Made by a program: the position numbers and the translations under genes. From the NCBI GenBank assembly GCA_024280575.1, contig JAJRPV010000031.1, forward strand, positions 1-52,339: a stretch of 52,339 nt of DNA, read 5' to 3'. The notes under the pieces were generated by a model. It saw only the letters and a list, made by a program, of their open reading frames with translations. It searched no databases and was not told the origin of the DNA. Below, in pieces: positions 43,647-52,198 of the stretch (position 1 is the first letter of the stretch; every line of letters starts with the position of its first letter). This stretch comes from Campylobacterales bacterium (GTDB taxonomy: Bacteria; Campylobacterota; Campylobacteria; Campylobacterales; Sulfurospirillaceae).

Positions 43647-44984
43647 ATGTGTGCAATAGTTGGTGTATTTGGTTCTGCTGATGCCGCAAGAGTTACCTAT
43701 TACTCTTTGTTTGCGATGCAACATCGTGGACAGGAAGCTACAGGTATAAGCTCTAGTGATGGTAAAAAAATAAGAAAAGTAAAGAAAAAAGGTTTAGTTA
43801 CTGAAGTTTTTGATGAAGTTGCATTAAAATTTCTTGTAGGAGATATGGCTATTGGTCACAATAGATACTCCACTGCCGGAAGTAAATCTATTATAGATGC
43901 GCAACCAATTTATGCTAATTATAAGTTAGGAGAAATTTCCGTAGTACACAATGGAAATCTTATAAATGGTAAAGAAGTAAAGGATATGCTCATTGATGAG
44001 GGTGCTATTTTTCAATCTGATATGGATACTGAAAATATCATACATCTCATAGCTAGAAGTCACAAAGAACATCTTAAAGATAGAATTATAGAAGCATTAA
44101 ATGTTATAAAAGGTGCTTATTGCCTTATTATTCAGGGACGGAATAAAATATTTGCTATAAGAGACAGATATGGAGTCAGGCCATTTGCCCTAGGAAAGTT
44201 AGATGATGGCGGATATATAGTATCAAGTGAAACTTGTGCATTTGATTTGGTTGGAGCTAAATTTATTAGAGATGTAAGACCAGGGGAGATGATTATTTTC
44301 GATAAAGCAAAAGAGAAATATGAGAGCATTCAACTTTTTGAGCCAAAGCCAAAAATTTGTGCTTTTGAGTATATATATTTTGCAAGACCAGATAGTGTAA
44401 TTGAGGGTAAAAGTGTATATGAAGCAAGAAAAGAGATGGGAAGAGCATTAGCAAATGAACATAGCGTAGATGCTGATTTGGTTATTCCTGTGCCAGATAG
44501 TGGGGTTAGCGCAGCCCTAGGCTATGCCCAAGAGAGTGGGATTCCACTTGAATTGGCAATAGTTAGAAACCATTATGTTGGAAGAACTTTTATAGAACCA
44601 ACTCAAGCTAGAAGAGATATGAAAGTAAAATTAAAACTATCCCCAATAAGCTACACCTTAAAAGATAAAAAGATTATAGTAATAGACGATAGCATAGTAA
44701 GAGGAACAACATCAAAAAGAATCATACGGATGCTAAAAGAAGCAGGTGCAAAAGAAGTCCATATGCGTATAGCATCGCCTGCAATTAAATACCCTTGCAA
44801 ATATGGCATAGATACTCCAAGTAGTGAGGAGCTTATAAGTGCAAATATGAGCGAAGAAGAAATTAAATCTTATATAGGGGCAGACTCTATTAATTTTCTA
44901 AGTGTAGAGGCTCTGAAAAAAAGCATAGGTGAAGAAAGAGAATACTCTCTTGTTAGTTTTGATGGCAATTATTTTATAGAGTAA
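43647..44984 (+). CDS. purF: amidophosphoribosyltransferase
   Basis: First committed enzyme of purine biosynthesis, 445 residues. It starts MCAIVGVFG, so the glutaminase nucleophile is Cys2, exposed simply by Met removal, with no propeptide. The N-terminal glutaminase domain has MQHRGQEATGI and HNRYSTAG; the C-terminal phosphoribosyltransferase domain has the PRPP loop VIVIDDSIVRGTTS-like sequence (IIVIDDSIVRGTTSKRI). No iron-sulfur cysteine set is obvious. It is convergent with the DUF2393-like genes, 11 bp away, without a visible terminator. Confidence 0.96.
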   Translation: MCAIVGVFGSADAARVTYYSLFAMQHRGQEATGISSSDGKKIRKVKKKGLVTEVFDEVALKFLVGDMAIGHNRYSTAGSKSIIDAQPIYANYKLGEISVVHNGNLINGKEVKDMLIDEGAIFQSDMDTENIIHLIARSHKEHLKDRIIEALNVIKGAYCLIIQGRNKIFAIRDRYGVRPFALGKLDDGGYIVSSETCAFDLVGAKFIRDVRPGEMIIFDKAKEKYESIQLFEPKPKICAFEYIYFARPDSVIEGKSVYEARKEMGRALANEHSVDADLVIPVPDSGVSAALGYAQESGIPLELAIVRNHYVGRTFIEPTQARRDMKVKLKLSPISYTLKDKKIIVIDDSIVRGTTSKRIIRMLKEAGAKEVHMRIASPAIKYPCKYGIDTPSSEELISANMSEEEIKSYIGADSINFLSVEALKKSIGEEREYSLVSFDGNYFIE

Positions 44985-44995
44985 TGCTGTAAATC

Positions 44996-45544
44996 CTATC
45001 TGCAATGTAATTTATATATTAATCTTGGCTTTTTGAAATAGGATGGATATCTCATAGATGCACTAAAATTTCTTAGCTCTCTTACTTTGAGGTTTCTTGC
45101 GATTAAAAAATCTTTTTCCACTGTAGATTTTTTCTCTTCGTTACCTATTTTGTTTGTTAAAAAACTAAGCCCCGAAGTCGGTTTATATAGAGTTGAACCA
45201 TTTAGGTTTTTTGAGTTTATAGCATCATTTACAAGCTTTACATGTAGAAAGCATTTTGAAATTCCAAAATTGCCTATATTTCTTACTCTTCCATATAAAA
45301 CCAAGGATTCATTAAGAAGAATTCTAGATTGAGAGACATTTTCTAGCCTTGCCTTTTTTGTATATTTATCAAGAACAAACATAGAAAAAACTGATAGCAC
45401 AGATATGACTAAAAAATTAGAAAATATCATAGCAACCAATACTTTTTTTCTAGTCTCTTTAAATGATAAAATTAACAAAATAATAAATATAACAAAAAAT
45501 ATAACTAGAGTAATTTTATGTACTATTGTAAAATATGAAATCAT
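44996..45544 (-). CDS. DUF2393-like membrane protein 1
   Basis: A 182-residue protein with two transmembrane helices near the N-terminus (about residues 11-31 and 41-63) and a beta-rich periplasmic domain (SQSRILLNESLVLYGRVRNI, then a second strand set). This matches the layout of DUF2393 proteins, which are largely confined to Campylobacterota; the function is unknown. The ATG at 45544 overlaps the stop of the paralogous gene upstream (TAATG); a GTG three codons earlier is possible but less likely. Confidence 0.65.
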   Translation of the reverse strand: MISYFTIVHKITLVIFFVIFIILLILSFKETRKKVLVAMIFSNFLVISVLSVFSMFVLDKYTKKARLENVSQSRILLNESLVLYGRVRNIGNFGISKCFLHVKLVNDAINSKNLNGSTLYKPTSGLSFLTNKIGNEEKKSTVEKDFLIARNLKVRELRNFSASMRYPSYFKKPRLIYKLHCR

Positions 45545-46071
45545 TAGTAACACTCTGCCATAATTGAAACATTTATATCATGATTGTAAGCAAAATTATA
45601 AAATACTATTCTATTTTTCATTGAATCTCCTGATTTTAGCTCTATTTTACTTAAAATCGTCCTTTGTGCGATTGGCTTTAATTTACTGATAAAAGTTTTT
45701 ATTTGTGTTTTTTCTTGCTTATATACTTTAGTGCTAATTTGGCATTGACTATAAGTTTTTTTAGAAATATTTTTTATTTGCGAATCAACGATTAAAGTTT
45801 TGGAAAAATGAAGTTTTTGAAATCTTACTTTGTTTATTTCAACAGGCCTTACTGTTTTATCAAGAAAATATTTTAATGCAAAAGGACCAATAAATAGCAA
45901 AATAAAAGAAAGTAGCATTATAAATATGGATAACTTTAAAGATTTTCTTATAAGAATGATTGACAGGATTAAAAATATGAAAAAAGTTAAAATTAACCAT
46001 ATATAAGCTATATAATCATATGGCCCAAAATGATTTAAATAATTGAAAATTGAAAATTTTAACTCATTCAT
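45544..46071 (-). CDS. DUF2393-like membrane protein 2
   Basis: A 175-residue paralogue of the next gene: two transmembrane helices (about residues 19-42 and 47-68) followed by a beta-rich domain containing [18 protein letters not shown], which aligns by eye with LVLYGRVRNIGNFGISKC of the neighbour. The tandem pair probably arose by duplication. It starts at 46071, overlapping the end of hisIE by 4 nt, so it is cotranscribed with a histidine gene without an obvious functional link. Confidence 0.65.
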   Translation of the reverse strand: MNELKFSIFNYLNHFGPYDYIAYIWLILTFFIFLILSIILIRKSLKLSIFIMLLSFILLFIGPFALKYFLDKTVRPVEINKVRFQKLHFSKTLIVDSQIKNISKKTYSQCQISTKVYKQEKTQIKTFISKLKPIAQRTILSKIELKSGDSMKNRIVFYNFAYNHDINVSIMAECY

Positions 46072-46745
46072 TTTTTTCTACTATTTTTCTCCTCTATACC
46101 ACTAAGTCCAAATCTTTTTTGAAGTTCTTGTTTGACAAGATCAGGGTTTATATCTTTATATCCAAGTGCAACAAGTGTGTGAAATACCAAGTCTGCCGCC
46201 TCATAAACAATCTCTTTTTCGTCACTGTCTTTTACTGCAAAACAAAATTCACCTGCTTCTTCAACGACTTTTTTCAGGATTGAATTTTCACCTTTTTTTA
46301 GAAGTGATGCCACATAGGATTTTTTAGGATCAGCATTTTTTCTTTCCTGAATAACATGGTAAAGAGTGTCGCTTATGCTGTAAGCTTCTATATTTTTTTC
46401 AACAGCCGGTAATTTTTCTTCCACATCAACTCTATTAAAAAAACAAGACATTCTTCCTGTGTGGCAGGCTATACCGTTTTGTTTGACTTTTAACAAAATA
46501 GTATCGCTATCACAATCAAGGTAAATCTCTTTTACTTCTTGCGTGTGACCACTTTGTTCACCTTTTTTCCAGAGCTTTTTTCTGCTTCTAGAATAGTAGT
46601 GAGCAAATTTTGTTTTTAGCGTTAATTCAAAAGCTTCTTTGTTTGTATAAGCCAACATCAAAACCTTCCCGTCATCATTTTGTGCGATGACGGGAATGAG
46701 TGGATTCTTGTCCCAATTTATATTATCTATAAGTTTTTGATTCAC
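46068..46745 (-). CDS. hisIE: bifunctional phosphoribosyl-AMP cyclohydrolase / phosphoribosyl-ATP diphosphatase
   Basis: Fusion enzyme for steps two and three of histidine biosynthesis, 225 residues. The HisI part (residues 1-115) has [15 protein letters not shown], the Asp triplet of [12 protein letters not shown] and the zinc/metal cysteines in [13 protein letters not shown]. The HisE part (about 120-225) has [18 protein letters not shown] and [11 protein letters not shown] with its acidic metal ligands. It lies 8 bp after the SPFH gene in a minus-strand operon. Confidence 0.95.
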   Translation of the reverse strand: MNQKLIDNINWDKNPLIPVIAQNDDGKVLMLAYTNKEAFELTLKTKFAHYYSRSRKKLWKKGEQSGHTQEVKEIYLDCDSDTILLKVKQNGIACHTGRMSCFFNRVDVEEKLPAVEKNIEAYSISDTLYHVIQERKNADPKKSYVASLLKKGENSILKKVVEEAGEFCFAVKDSDEKEIVYEAADLVFHTLVALGYKDINPDLVKQELQKRFGLSGIEEKNSRKK

Positions 46746-46753
46746 TAAGGTTC

Positions 46754-47842
46754 CTATTTATTGGCACTTACTGTTTTTTTGGTATCTTTAGTATCGACCC
46801 AAATGTTTGGTACTGCACCACCAGGTGTCAAGAATATTTTTGCATCTTTGTTAACTTTTAGCGCATCATTAAATTGCCCCTGTACTTCTATCTGTCGAAG
46901 TTTTAGTAAATTTGCCGTGATACTTTTGGCTATCTCTATATTTGCATAAGCATTTGCATCTGCTTCAATTCTAACAGCGCTTGCTTGACCTTTTGCTTTG
47001 ATTTTTCTAGCATTTGCGTCACCCGTGGCGAGGGCAGCTTTTTTCTGAGCTTCTTGGTTTGCCTGTTCAACTTGATATTTTGTTTTTTCAACTTGTTGTT
47101 TTGCTATTTGAACTATCAAAATTTGATCTTTTATCTTTTGTGGTAAAATAATATTTCTAAGCTGAACGGTTAAAAGTTTTACAGGTTGTCCAGGCTGTGC
47201 ATTTATATTTTTTCTAATTTGCTGATCAATTTTAGCAGCTATTGCATTTCTTTGAACTGGTAATTCCTCAGCAGGATATTGTCCTACAACATTTCTTGTA
47301 ACATCTCTAACCACAGGGTTTATGATTTTATCTTCCCAAGCCAACCCCCATGTTGCTATTGTTTGAGGTGCAGTTGAAGGTTCTAGTTTGTATTGAACCG
47401 TAAGGTCAATAGAAACAGGAAGGCCTCTTGAATCAAGAACAGATATAGCATTTTTATTTTTAATTCCCGAACCTCTTTGTGTAGTTTCCTGATCAGCTTT
47501 AGAAGTATAGTTCATAACTCTTACTTTTGTATCAACGATAAATATAGTTTGGATGAAAGGTAAGAAAAGGTGAAAACCTGGATTCATAGGAGTTGGATCA
47601 AACTTACCTGCAGTTGCCTTTATACCCATTTCACCCGAGTTTATAACTACAAATGGTTTTGCAATAACTAAAACTACTATTATGGCAATTAGTACATATA
47701 AAAAACCTGCTTTTTTCCCTAGGTTTTTCATAAAATCAGGGGGCTCTAGATTTGGAGTTGGACGGTTATTTCCACCATTTCCATTTCCACCTCCGCTACT
47801 TCCGCTTTTTTTCTTAAAATAATCATTTAAATCAACTGGCAT
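46754..47842 (-). CDS. SPFH/prohibitin-like membrane protein
   Basis: A 362-residue inner-membrane protein: a cytoplasmic Gly/Asn/Ser-rich N-terminal stretch ([12 protein letters not shown]), one transmembrane helix at about residues 47-66, an SPFH/Band-7 domain ([53 protein letters not shown]), then a long Ala/Gln/Lys-rich coiled coil and a short tail. Such proteins form large ring or cage assemblies and modulate proteases or membrane microdomains. It resembles HflK/prohibitin in layout, but no hflC follows. The start has AAAAGGAAA upstream on the minus strand; ilvE precedes it. Confidence 0.88.
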   Translation of the reverse strand: MPVDLNDYFKKKSGSSGGGNGNGGNNRPTPNLEPPDFMKNLGKKAGFLYVLIAIIVVLVIAKPFVVINSGEMGIKATAGKFDPTPMNPGFHLFLPFIQTIFIVDTKVRVMNYTSKADQETTQRGSGIKNKNAISVLDSRGLPVSIDLTVQYKLEPSTAPQTIATWGLAWEDKIINPVVRDVTRNVVGQYPAEELPVQRNAIAAKIDQQIRKNINAQPGQPVKLLTVQLRNIILPQKIKDQILIVQIAKQQVEKTKYQVEQANQEAQKKAALATGDANARKIKAKGQASAVRIEADANAYANIEIAKSITANLLKLRQIEVQGQFNDALKVNKDAKIFLTPGGAVPNIWVDTKDTKKTVSANK

Positions 47843-47883
47843 TTTTTTTCCTTTTAAATTTCACTGCATTGTACTGTAACTCT

Positions 47884-48798
47884 CTAAATGAAAGTTAATA
47901 AGTTCTTATATTTCTCGTTTCTTCCATATACAACATCAAAGTATGCACTCTGAAGTTGTTTTGTAATTTTCCCCCTTTTTCCGTCTCCTATTATGTAATT
48001 ATCTACATCTCTAATAGGCGTTACTTCAGCAGCAGTTCCGGTAAAAAATGCTTCATCAGAAATATATACCTCATCTCGTGTTATTCTTCTTCGCTCAATC
48101 GGGATACCCGCATCATGAGCTAGCATAAGTACGCTATTTTAAGTTATGCTTTCCAGTGAAGTATCGTTTGGAGGAGTTATAAGGACACCATCTCTTACGA
48201 TAAAAAAACACTCTCCACTACCTTCAGCTACAAAACCGTCTTCATCAAGTAAAAGAGCCTCTTCGTATCCGGCATCCATCGCTTCATATTTTGCTAATTG
48301 TGAGTTTAAATAGTTTGCAGCGGCTTTTGCTTTCCCCATGGTTGAACTAACGGGATTTCTAGTAAAAGATGAAATTTTAACTCTTATACCGTTTTCCAAT
48401 CCTTCATCACCCAGATAACTTCCCCATTCCCAAGCAGCAATAGCGGTTTTTACGGGTGCATTTACATGATGTAACCCCATGATGCCATAACCTAAATATA
48501 TAAGCGGTCTTAAATAGACATTTGATTTAAAGTCATTTACTCTAAGTAGTTCAAGCTGAGCTTCCTCCAGTTCTTCAAGTGTATAAGAGGGTGTAATTCT
48601 AGTTATTTTTGCAGAATTTAAAAGTCTTTTAGTATGGTCTCTTAACCTATAAATTGCAAGTCCCTTATCTGTCATATATGCCCTTGTTCCTTCAAATACC
48701 CCGTTGCCATAATGGAGAGTATGGGTTAAAATATGCACATTTGCCTCATCCCAAGGAGTCAACTTGCCATCCATCCAAATAAATTTTGATTTTTCCAT
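47884..48798 (-). pseudogene. ilvE: branched-chain amino acid aminotransferase interrupted by in-frame TAA
   Basis: The complete 304-residue fold-type IV aminotransferase is present in one frame except for a TAA at 48139-48141, after SLESIT. Downstream the frame continues NSVLMLAHDAGIP, then ERRRITRDEVYISDEAFFTG, TAAEVTPI and the terminal QSAYFDVVYGR. Upstream are HYGNGVFEGTRAY and the cofactor Lys158 (GKAKAAANYLNS). Relatives usually have Gln at this place (SITQ), so CAA to TAA would explain it. The enzyme is normally required for Leu/Ile/Val synthesis. A nonsense mutation, sequence error or read-through cannot be separated here. Confidence 0.85.
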
Positions 48799-48827
48799 GT
48801 TTTTTCTACCTATAATATTAAAATAGA

Positions 48828-48869
48828 TATAATAATACCCAAGTTTAGATTAAATCATTATATGAGGAG
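48828..48869 (+). promoter_or_regulatory. promoter -10 and RBS of the aldehyde dehydrogenase gene
   Basis: TATAAT at 48828-48833 (a second at 48811-48816) lies in the 77-bp gap between divergent ilvE and the dehydrogenase gene. GAGGAG at 48864-48869, 6 bases before the ATG, is a strong ribosome-binding site. Confidence 0.5.
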
Positions 48870-48875
48870 TAAATT

Positions 48876-50300
48876 ATGACAAAAGCCAAGATGTTTTTAG
48901 GTAGCGAAGAGAAGAGTACGCAAAATATAATAGAGGTAAAAAATCCATTTAATTCAAATGTAGTGTCTAGTTATCCAATTTGCTCAGAGGGAGATGCAAG
49001 GCTAGCACTCTTAAAAGCTAAAACTGCTTCGGTTGAGACCAAAAAATCACCGCTACATCAAAGGATTTCATGGCTCGAAGATGTTGCAAATAAGCTAGAG
49101 TCTAATAAAGAGAAGTTTGCAAAAATAATTTGCGATGAAGTTGGAAAACCGATGATTTTTGCAAGAGGAGAAGTAAACAGGTGTATAGAAACCATAAGAC
49201 TCTCAGCCCACACAATGATAAATATAGGCGGAGAGAGTTTTGATACGACAGCTATGCCAAGTGGTAAAAAAACTTTGGCTTTTTTCAAAAGAGTACCGGT
49301 CGGTGTCGCACTTGCAATCACACCATTTAATTTTCCTTTAAATCTTGTAGCTCATAAAATTGCCCCGGCATTAGTAAGTGGAAATGCAGTAGTTTTAAAA
49401 CCAAGCTCCGCCGCTCCGTTTTGTGCATACGCTCTTGCAAAACTTTTTATTCAAAGCCCATATTCCATCCATGATGCTCTTAGTGTAGTATATAGTGGTG
49501 AAGGAGTAAACGATGCCTTAGTAGCAAGTGAAATCCCTAGAGTTATCAGCTTTACAGGAAGTGTTCCGGTGGGAAAAATTATCATTAAAAAAGTAGGTAT
49601 AAAAAAAGTGGCACTTGAGCTAGGGGGTAATGCAGCAACTTTTATAGATAAATCAGCAAATTTAAAAGAAGCAGCCAAAAAATGTGCAGTCGGAGCTTTT
49701 GTAAATTCCGGGCAGGTATGTATCTCACTTCAGAGAATATATGTACATGTAGAGGTTTATGATGAATTTGCCGAGCTTCTAGCTCTAGAGACTAAAAAAT
49801 TAGTAGTCGGAAATCCTTACGATGACAAGACTTTTATAGGTCCTATGATTGATGAAGATGCGATTGACAAAGCAAAAATTTGGATAGCAAATGCAAAAAG
49901 GGAAGGTGCAAAAGTTTTAGAAGGCGGAAATAATAGAGGTTTAATATTGGAGCCAACAATTATGGTTGATGTTAAGGAAGATATGAATATAGTTTGTCAA
50001 GAAGTTTTTGCCCCAATTGTTTCTTTAATAGCAAAAGAGAGCTATGAAGAAGCAAAAAAATCGATGAATGACTCAGAATTTGGATTGCAATACTCAATAT
50101 TTACAAGTGATTTAAGCATGGCAACAAGTGCTATAGATGAGCTTGATGCGGGTGGAGTCGTGATAAATGACATACCGACACTTCGTTTTGACATACAGCC
50201 TTATGGAGGGTTTAAACAAAGTGGTATAGGCAAAGAGGGACCAAGATTTGCGATAGAAGAAGATTATACGCAAGTTAAGTCAGTCGTGATTTGTAGCTAG
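48876..50300 (+). CDS. NAD(P)-dependent aldehyde dehydrogenase
   Basis: ALDH-superfamily enzyme of 474 residues. The catalytic nucleophile is Cys282 in NSGQVCISLQR and the general base Glu248 in ALELGGNA. The Rossmann motif region is ISFTGSVPVGK, and the terminal PYGGFKQSGIGKEGPRFAIE is typical of the branch including lactaldehyde and non-phosphorylating glyceraldehyde-3-phosphate dehydrogenases. The physiological aldehyde is not determinable. It is monocistronic, divergent from ilvE and convergent with the zinc-ribbon thioredoxin. Confidence 0.92.
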   Translation: MTKAKMFLGSEEKSTQNIIEVKNPFNSNVVSSYPICSEGDARLALLKAKTASVETKKSPLHQRISWLEDVANKLESNKEKFAKIICDEVGKPMIFARGEVNRCIETIRLSAHTMINIGGESFDTTAMPSGKKTLAFFKRVPVGVALAITPFNFPLNLVAHKIAPALVSGNAVVLKPSSAAPFCAYALAKLFIQSPYSIHDALSVVYSGEGVNDALVASEIPRVISFTGSVPVGKIIIKKVGIKKVALELGGNAATFIDKSANLKEAAKKCAVGAFVNSGQVCISLQRIYVHVEVYDEFAELLALETKKLVVGNPYDDKTFIGPMIDEDAIDKAKIWIANAKREGAKVLEGGNNRGLILEPTIMVDVKEDMNIVCQEVFAPIVSLIAKESYEEAKKSMNDSEFGLQYSIFTSDLSMATSAIDELDAGGVVINDIPTLRFDIQPYGGFKQSGIGKEGPRFAIEEDYTQVKSVVICS

Positions 50301-50333
50301 AAGGTTAGAAGGTTTTTAAATAAACCTTCTAGC
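50296..50333. terminator. bidirectional terminator between the dehydrogenase gene and trxC
   Basis: Stem TAGAAGGTTT / AAACCTTCTA (50306-50315, 50322-50331). Because AGAAGGTT is duplicated, the outer arm GCTAGAAGG (50296-50304) can alternatively pair with CCTTCTAGC. The hairpin overlaps both convergent stop codons. The U-run is poor on either side. Confidence 0.6.
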
Positions 50334-50738
50334 ATAATTTTCCAACGATTTAGGATCCATGGCGCCTGATACTCTATCTACTTCTTTTCCATTTTTAAAA
50401 ACAACCAATGTTGGGATACTTCGTATCTTAAATCTGCTTCCTAAAAATTGCTCATTTTCAGTATTAACTTTAGCAAAAAGTGCTTTTAGGGGAAATCCCA
50501 TAGCAACATCCGCAAATACGGGAGCCATCATCTTGCAAGGCCCGCACCACGGAGCCCAAAAATCAACAATAACTGGAATGTCAGAATTTTCTAAAATTCT
50601 GTCTATGTTTGAGCTGGTAAGCTCTATAGGTTTAGCTTCCAAAAGCGAGTTTTTACATTTTCCGCAATTAGCTTTCTTATAATCATCTTTTTTTGGAACA
50701 TTGTTTATAGCTTGACAATGTGGACAAATAACTTTCAT
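50316..50738 (-). CDS. trxC: thioredoxin 2 with N-terminal zinc ribbon
   Basis: A 140-residue thioredoxin of the TrxC type. The N-terminal zinc-binding domain has Cys5-x2-Cys8 and Cys25-x2-Cys28 (ICPHCQAINN, NCGKCKNSLL). The thioredoxin domain follows, with the WCGPC active site (Cys65, Cys68) and RSIPTLVVFKNG. TrxC proteins are typically induced by oxidative stress. The start has AAGGAGAAG upstream. The window thus encodes both thioredoxin types, trxA at 40862 and this one. Confidence 0.95.
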   Translation of the reverse strand: MKVICPHCQAINNVPKKDDYKKANCGKCKNSLLEAKPIELTSSNIDRILENSDIPVIVDFWAPWCGPCKMMAPVFADVAMGFPLKALFAKVNTENEQFLGSRFKIRSIPTLVVFKNGKEVDRVSGAMDPKSLENYARRFI

Positions 50739-50822
50739 TTTACTTCTCCTTGCTAGAAGGGTAAAGTCCCTCTAAAATTTTATCCAATTATAGCATTTTT
50801 TAACTATATTTTGTGTAATTTC

Positions 50823-50938
50823 GTTACATGTAGAGCAAAAATTTTCTGATATTTGTTGATTTAATTCTTATTTAATATTGTGAGTTATATGATGAGTTAT
50901 ATAGGAACATAACTTAATATGTACCTATATAACTTTTT
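50823..50938 (+). promoter_or_regulatory. mtnK upstream region with a 16-bp inverted repeat
   Basis: The 218-bp gap between divergent trxC and mtnK holds GTTACATGTAGAGC (50823-50836), a direct repeat GAGTTATAT (50882-50890, 50894-50902), and an inverted repeat with arms AGTTATATAGGAACAT (50895-50910) and ATGTACCTATATAACT (50919-50934), one mismatch, 8-base loop, followed by TTTTT. It could be an operator, an attenuator for mtnK, or both. No known riboswitch is recognised. Confidence 0.55.
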
Positions 50939-50956
50939 ACAAAAAAGGCAACGAAT

Positions 50957-52183
50957 ATGTATAAAGTGCTAAATAATGATTTAATCAAAGAGTATATAGA
51001 TGGGACTCCACAGATTAGATCTTTGCTTTTGGAAGATAATGAAACTATCAACAAGCTTGATGTTAGTGAAATTGGTGATGGGAATTTAAATTTTGTTTAT
51101 ATTATAAAAAGTGCGAAAAAAAGTTTCATTTTGAAGCAGGCAGTACCATTTTTAAGGTGCGTGGGAGAGGAATATCCTCTTAGCAGAATTAGGATGACTT
51201 TTGAGATAGAAGCACTGAGGATCGAAAAAGAGATATGTCCATCTTTTGTACCGGAGATTTATTATGACTCCAAAGACATGTCGCTAGTTGTTATGCAAAA
51301 TCTTGATTCCCACAAAATTTTAAGAGGGGAAATGATAAATAGAGAGACTTTTCCGCTTTTAAGTAAGCATATATCTACATTTTTAGCTGACACTCTCTTT
51401 TATACAACGGATTTTTATCTCAGTAGTGCTCAAAAAAAAGACAATGTCAAAAAGTTTATAAATAAAGAACTTTGCAAAATAACGGAGGATTTTATATTTA
51501 CACATCCTTATGAAGAAAATAAGACAAATGAGTACAGTCCGAAACTTGATATGCGTGAGGTAAAAAAGTTTAGAGAGAGTTTGGAAGTCAAAAAAGCAGT
51601 TGCAAAGATGAGATATAAATTTATGACTAATGCTCAAGCACTTTTGCACGGGGATTTGCATACGGGAAGCATCATGTTAAACAAAGATGAAACTTATGTA
51701 ATAGACCCTGAATTTGCTTTTTACGGACCTATCGGTTTTGATGTTGGGATATATCTTGCAAACCTTGTTATGTCATACTTTTCACTTGAAAAAAACGAAA
51801 ATAGTTACAGGGACTATGTGCGAGGCATGATAAAGGATACTTGGGATATGTTTGCTTCAAAATTCAAAGCAAATATGTTAGAAAATGAAAAGAAATTAAA
51901 ATCACTGCAGTGGAATTATCCAAAAGGCATGGAGCATTTTGAGAGCTATACAGATGATTATATCAAAGATATCTTTGATGACAGTGTAGGTTTTATGGCG
52001 TGTGAAATGTTTAGGCGAACAGTGGGGCTTGCAAAAGTAGCAGATATTGCAGATATAGAAGATTTAGAAAGACGAGCACGCATAGAGAATAAGATACTTA
52101 AATGTGCCTCAAAATTGATAACTTCAAAATACTCACAAATAGATGAAATTATAGATGAGATAGAGAGATATGCAACATTTTAA
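50957..52183 (+). CDS. mtnK: S-methyl-5-thioribose kinase
   Basis: Methionine-salvage kinase of the choline-kinase-like fold, 408 residues. N-terminal nucleotide-binding lobe: SEIGDGNLNFVYIIK and the ATP-binding Lys in FILKQAVPFLR. Catalytic loop HGDLHTGSIM (His231, Asp233) and the Mg-binding DPEFAFYGPIGFDVG (Asp250). The C-terminal lobe contains FMACEMFRRTVGLAKVAD, typical of the enzyme. The start follows AAAAAAGGCAACGAAT. The cassettes after its stop lead to a gene outside the window; in methionine salvage the usual partner is mtnA, but this is not visible. Confidence 0.92.
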   Translation: MYKVLNNDLIKEYIDGTPQIRSLLLEDNETINKLDVSEIGDGNLNFVYIIKSAKKSFILKQAVPFLRCVGEEYPLSRIRMTFEIEALRIEKEICPSFVPEIYYDSKDMSLVVMQNLDSHKILRGEMINRETFPLLSKHISTFLADTLFYTTDFYLSSAQKKDNVKKFINKELCKITEDFIFTHPYEENKTNEYSPKLDMREVKKFRESLEVKKAVAKMRYKFMTNAQALLHGDLHTGSIMLNKDETYVIDPEFAFYGPIGFDVGIYLANLVMSYFSLEKNENSYRDYVRGMIKDTWDMFASKFKANMLENEKKLKSLQWNYPKGMEHFESYTDDYIKDIFDDSVGFMACEMFRRTVGLAKVADIADIEDLERRARIENKILKCASKLITSKYSQIDEIIDEIERYATF

Positions 52184-52198
52184 AATTGGAATTTTCTC

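Noticed and set aside
47884-48126. Separate 80-residue gene starting at 48126
   Set aside because: It is the C-terminal third of ilvE in the same frame, with no ribosome-binding site of its own.
48139-48141. Stop-codon reassignment or selenocysteine at the in-frame TAA codons
   Set aside because: TAA is the normal stop of many genes here, selenocysteine uses TGA, and no recoding stem follows either site.
50739-50956. SAM riboswitch upstream of mtnK
   Set aside because: The arms form a simple long inverted repeat; no four-helix SAM-I junction or other known SAM-binding core can be drawn.
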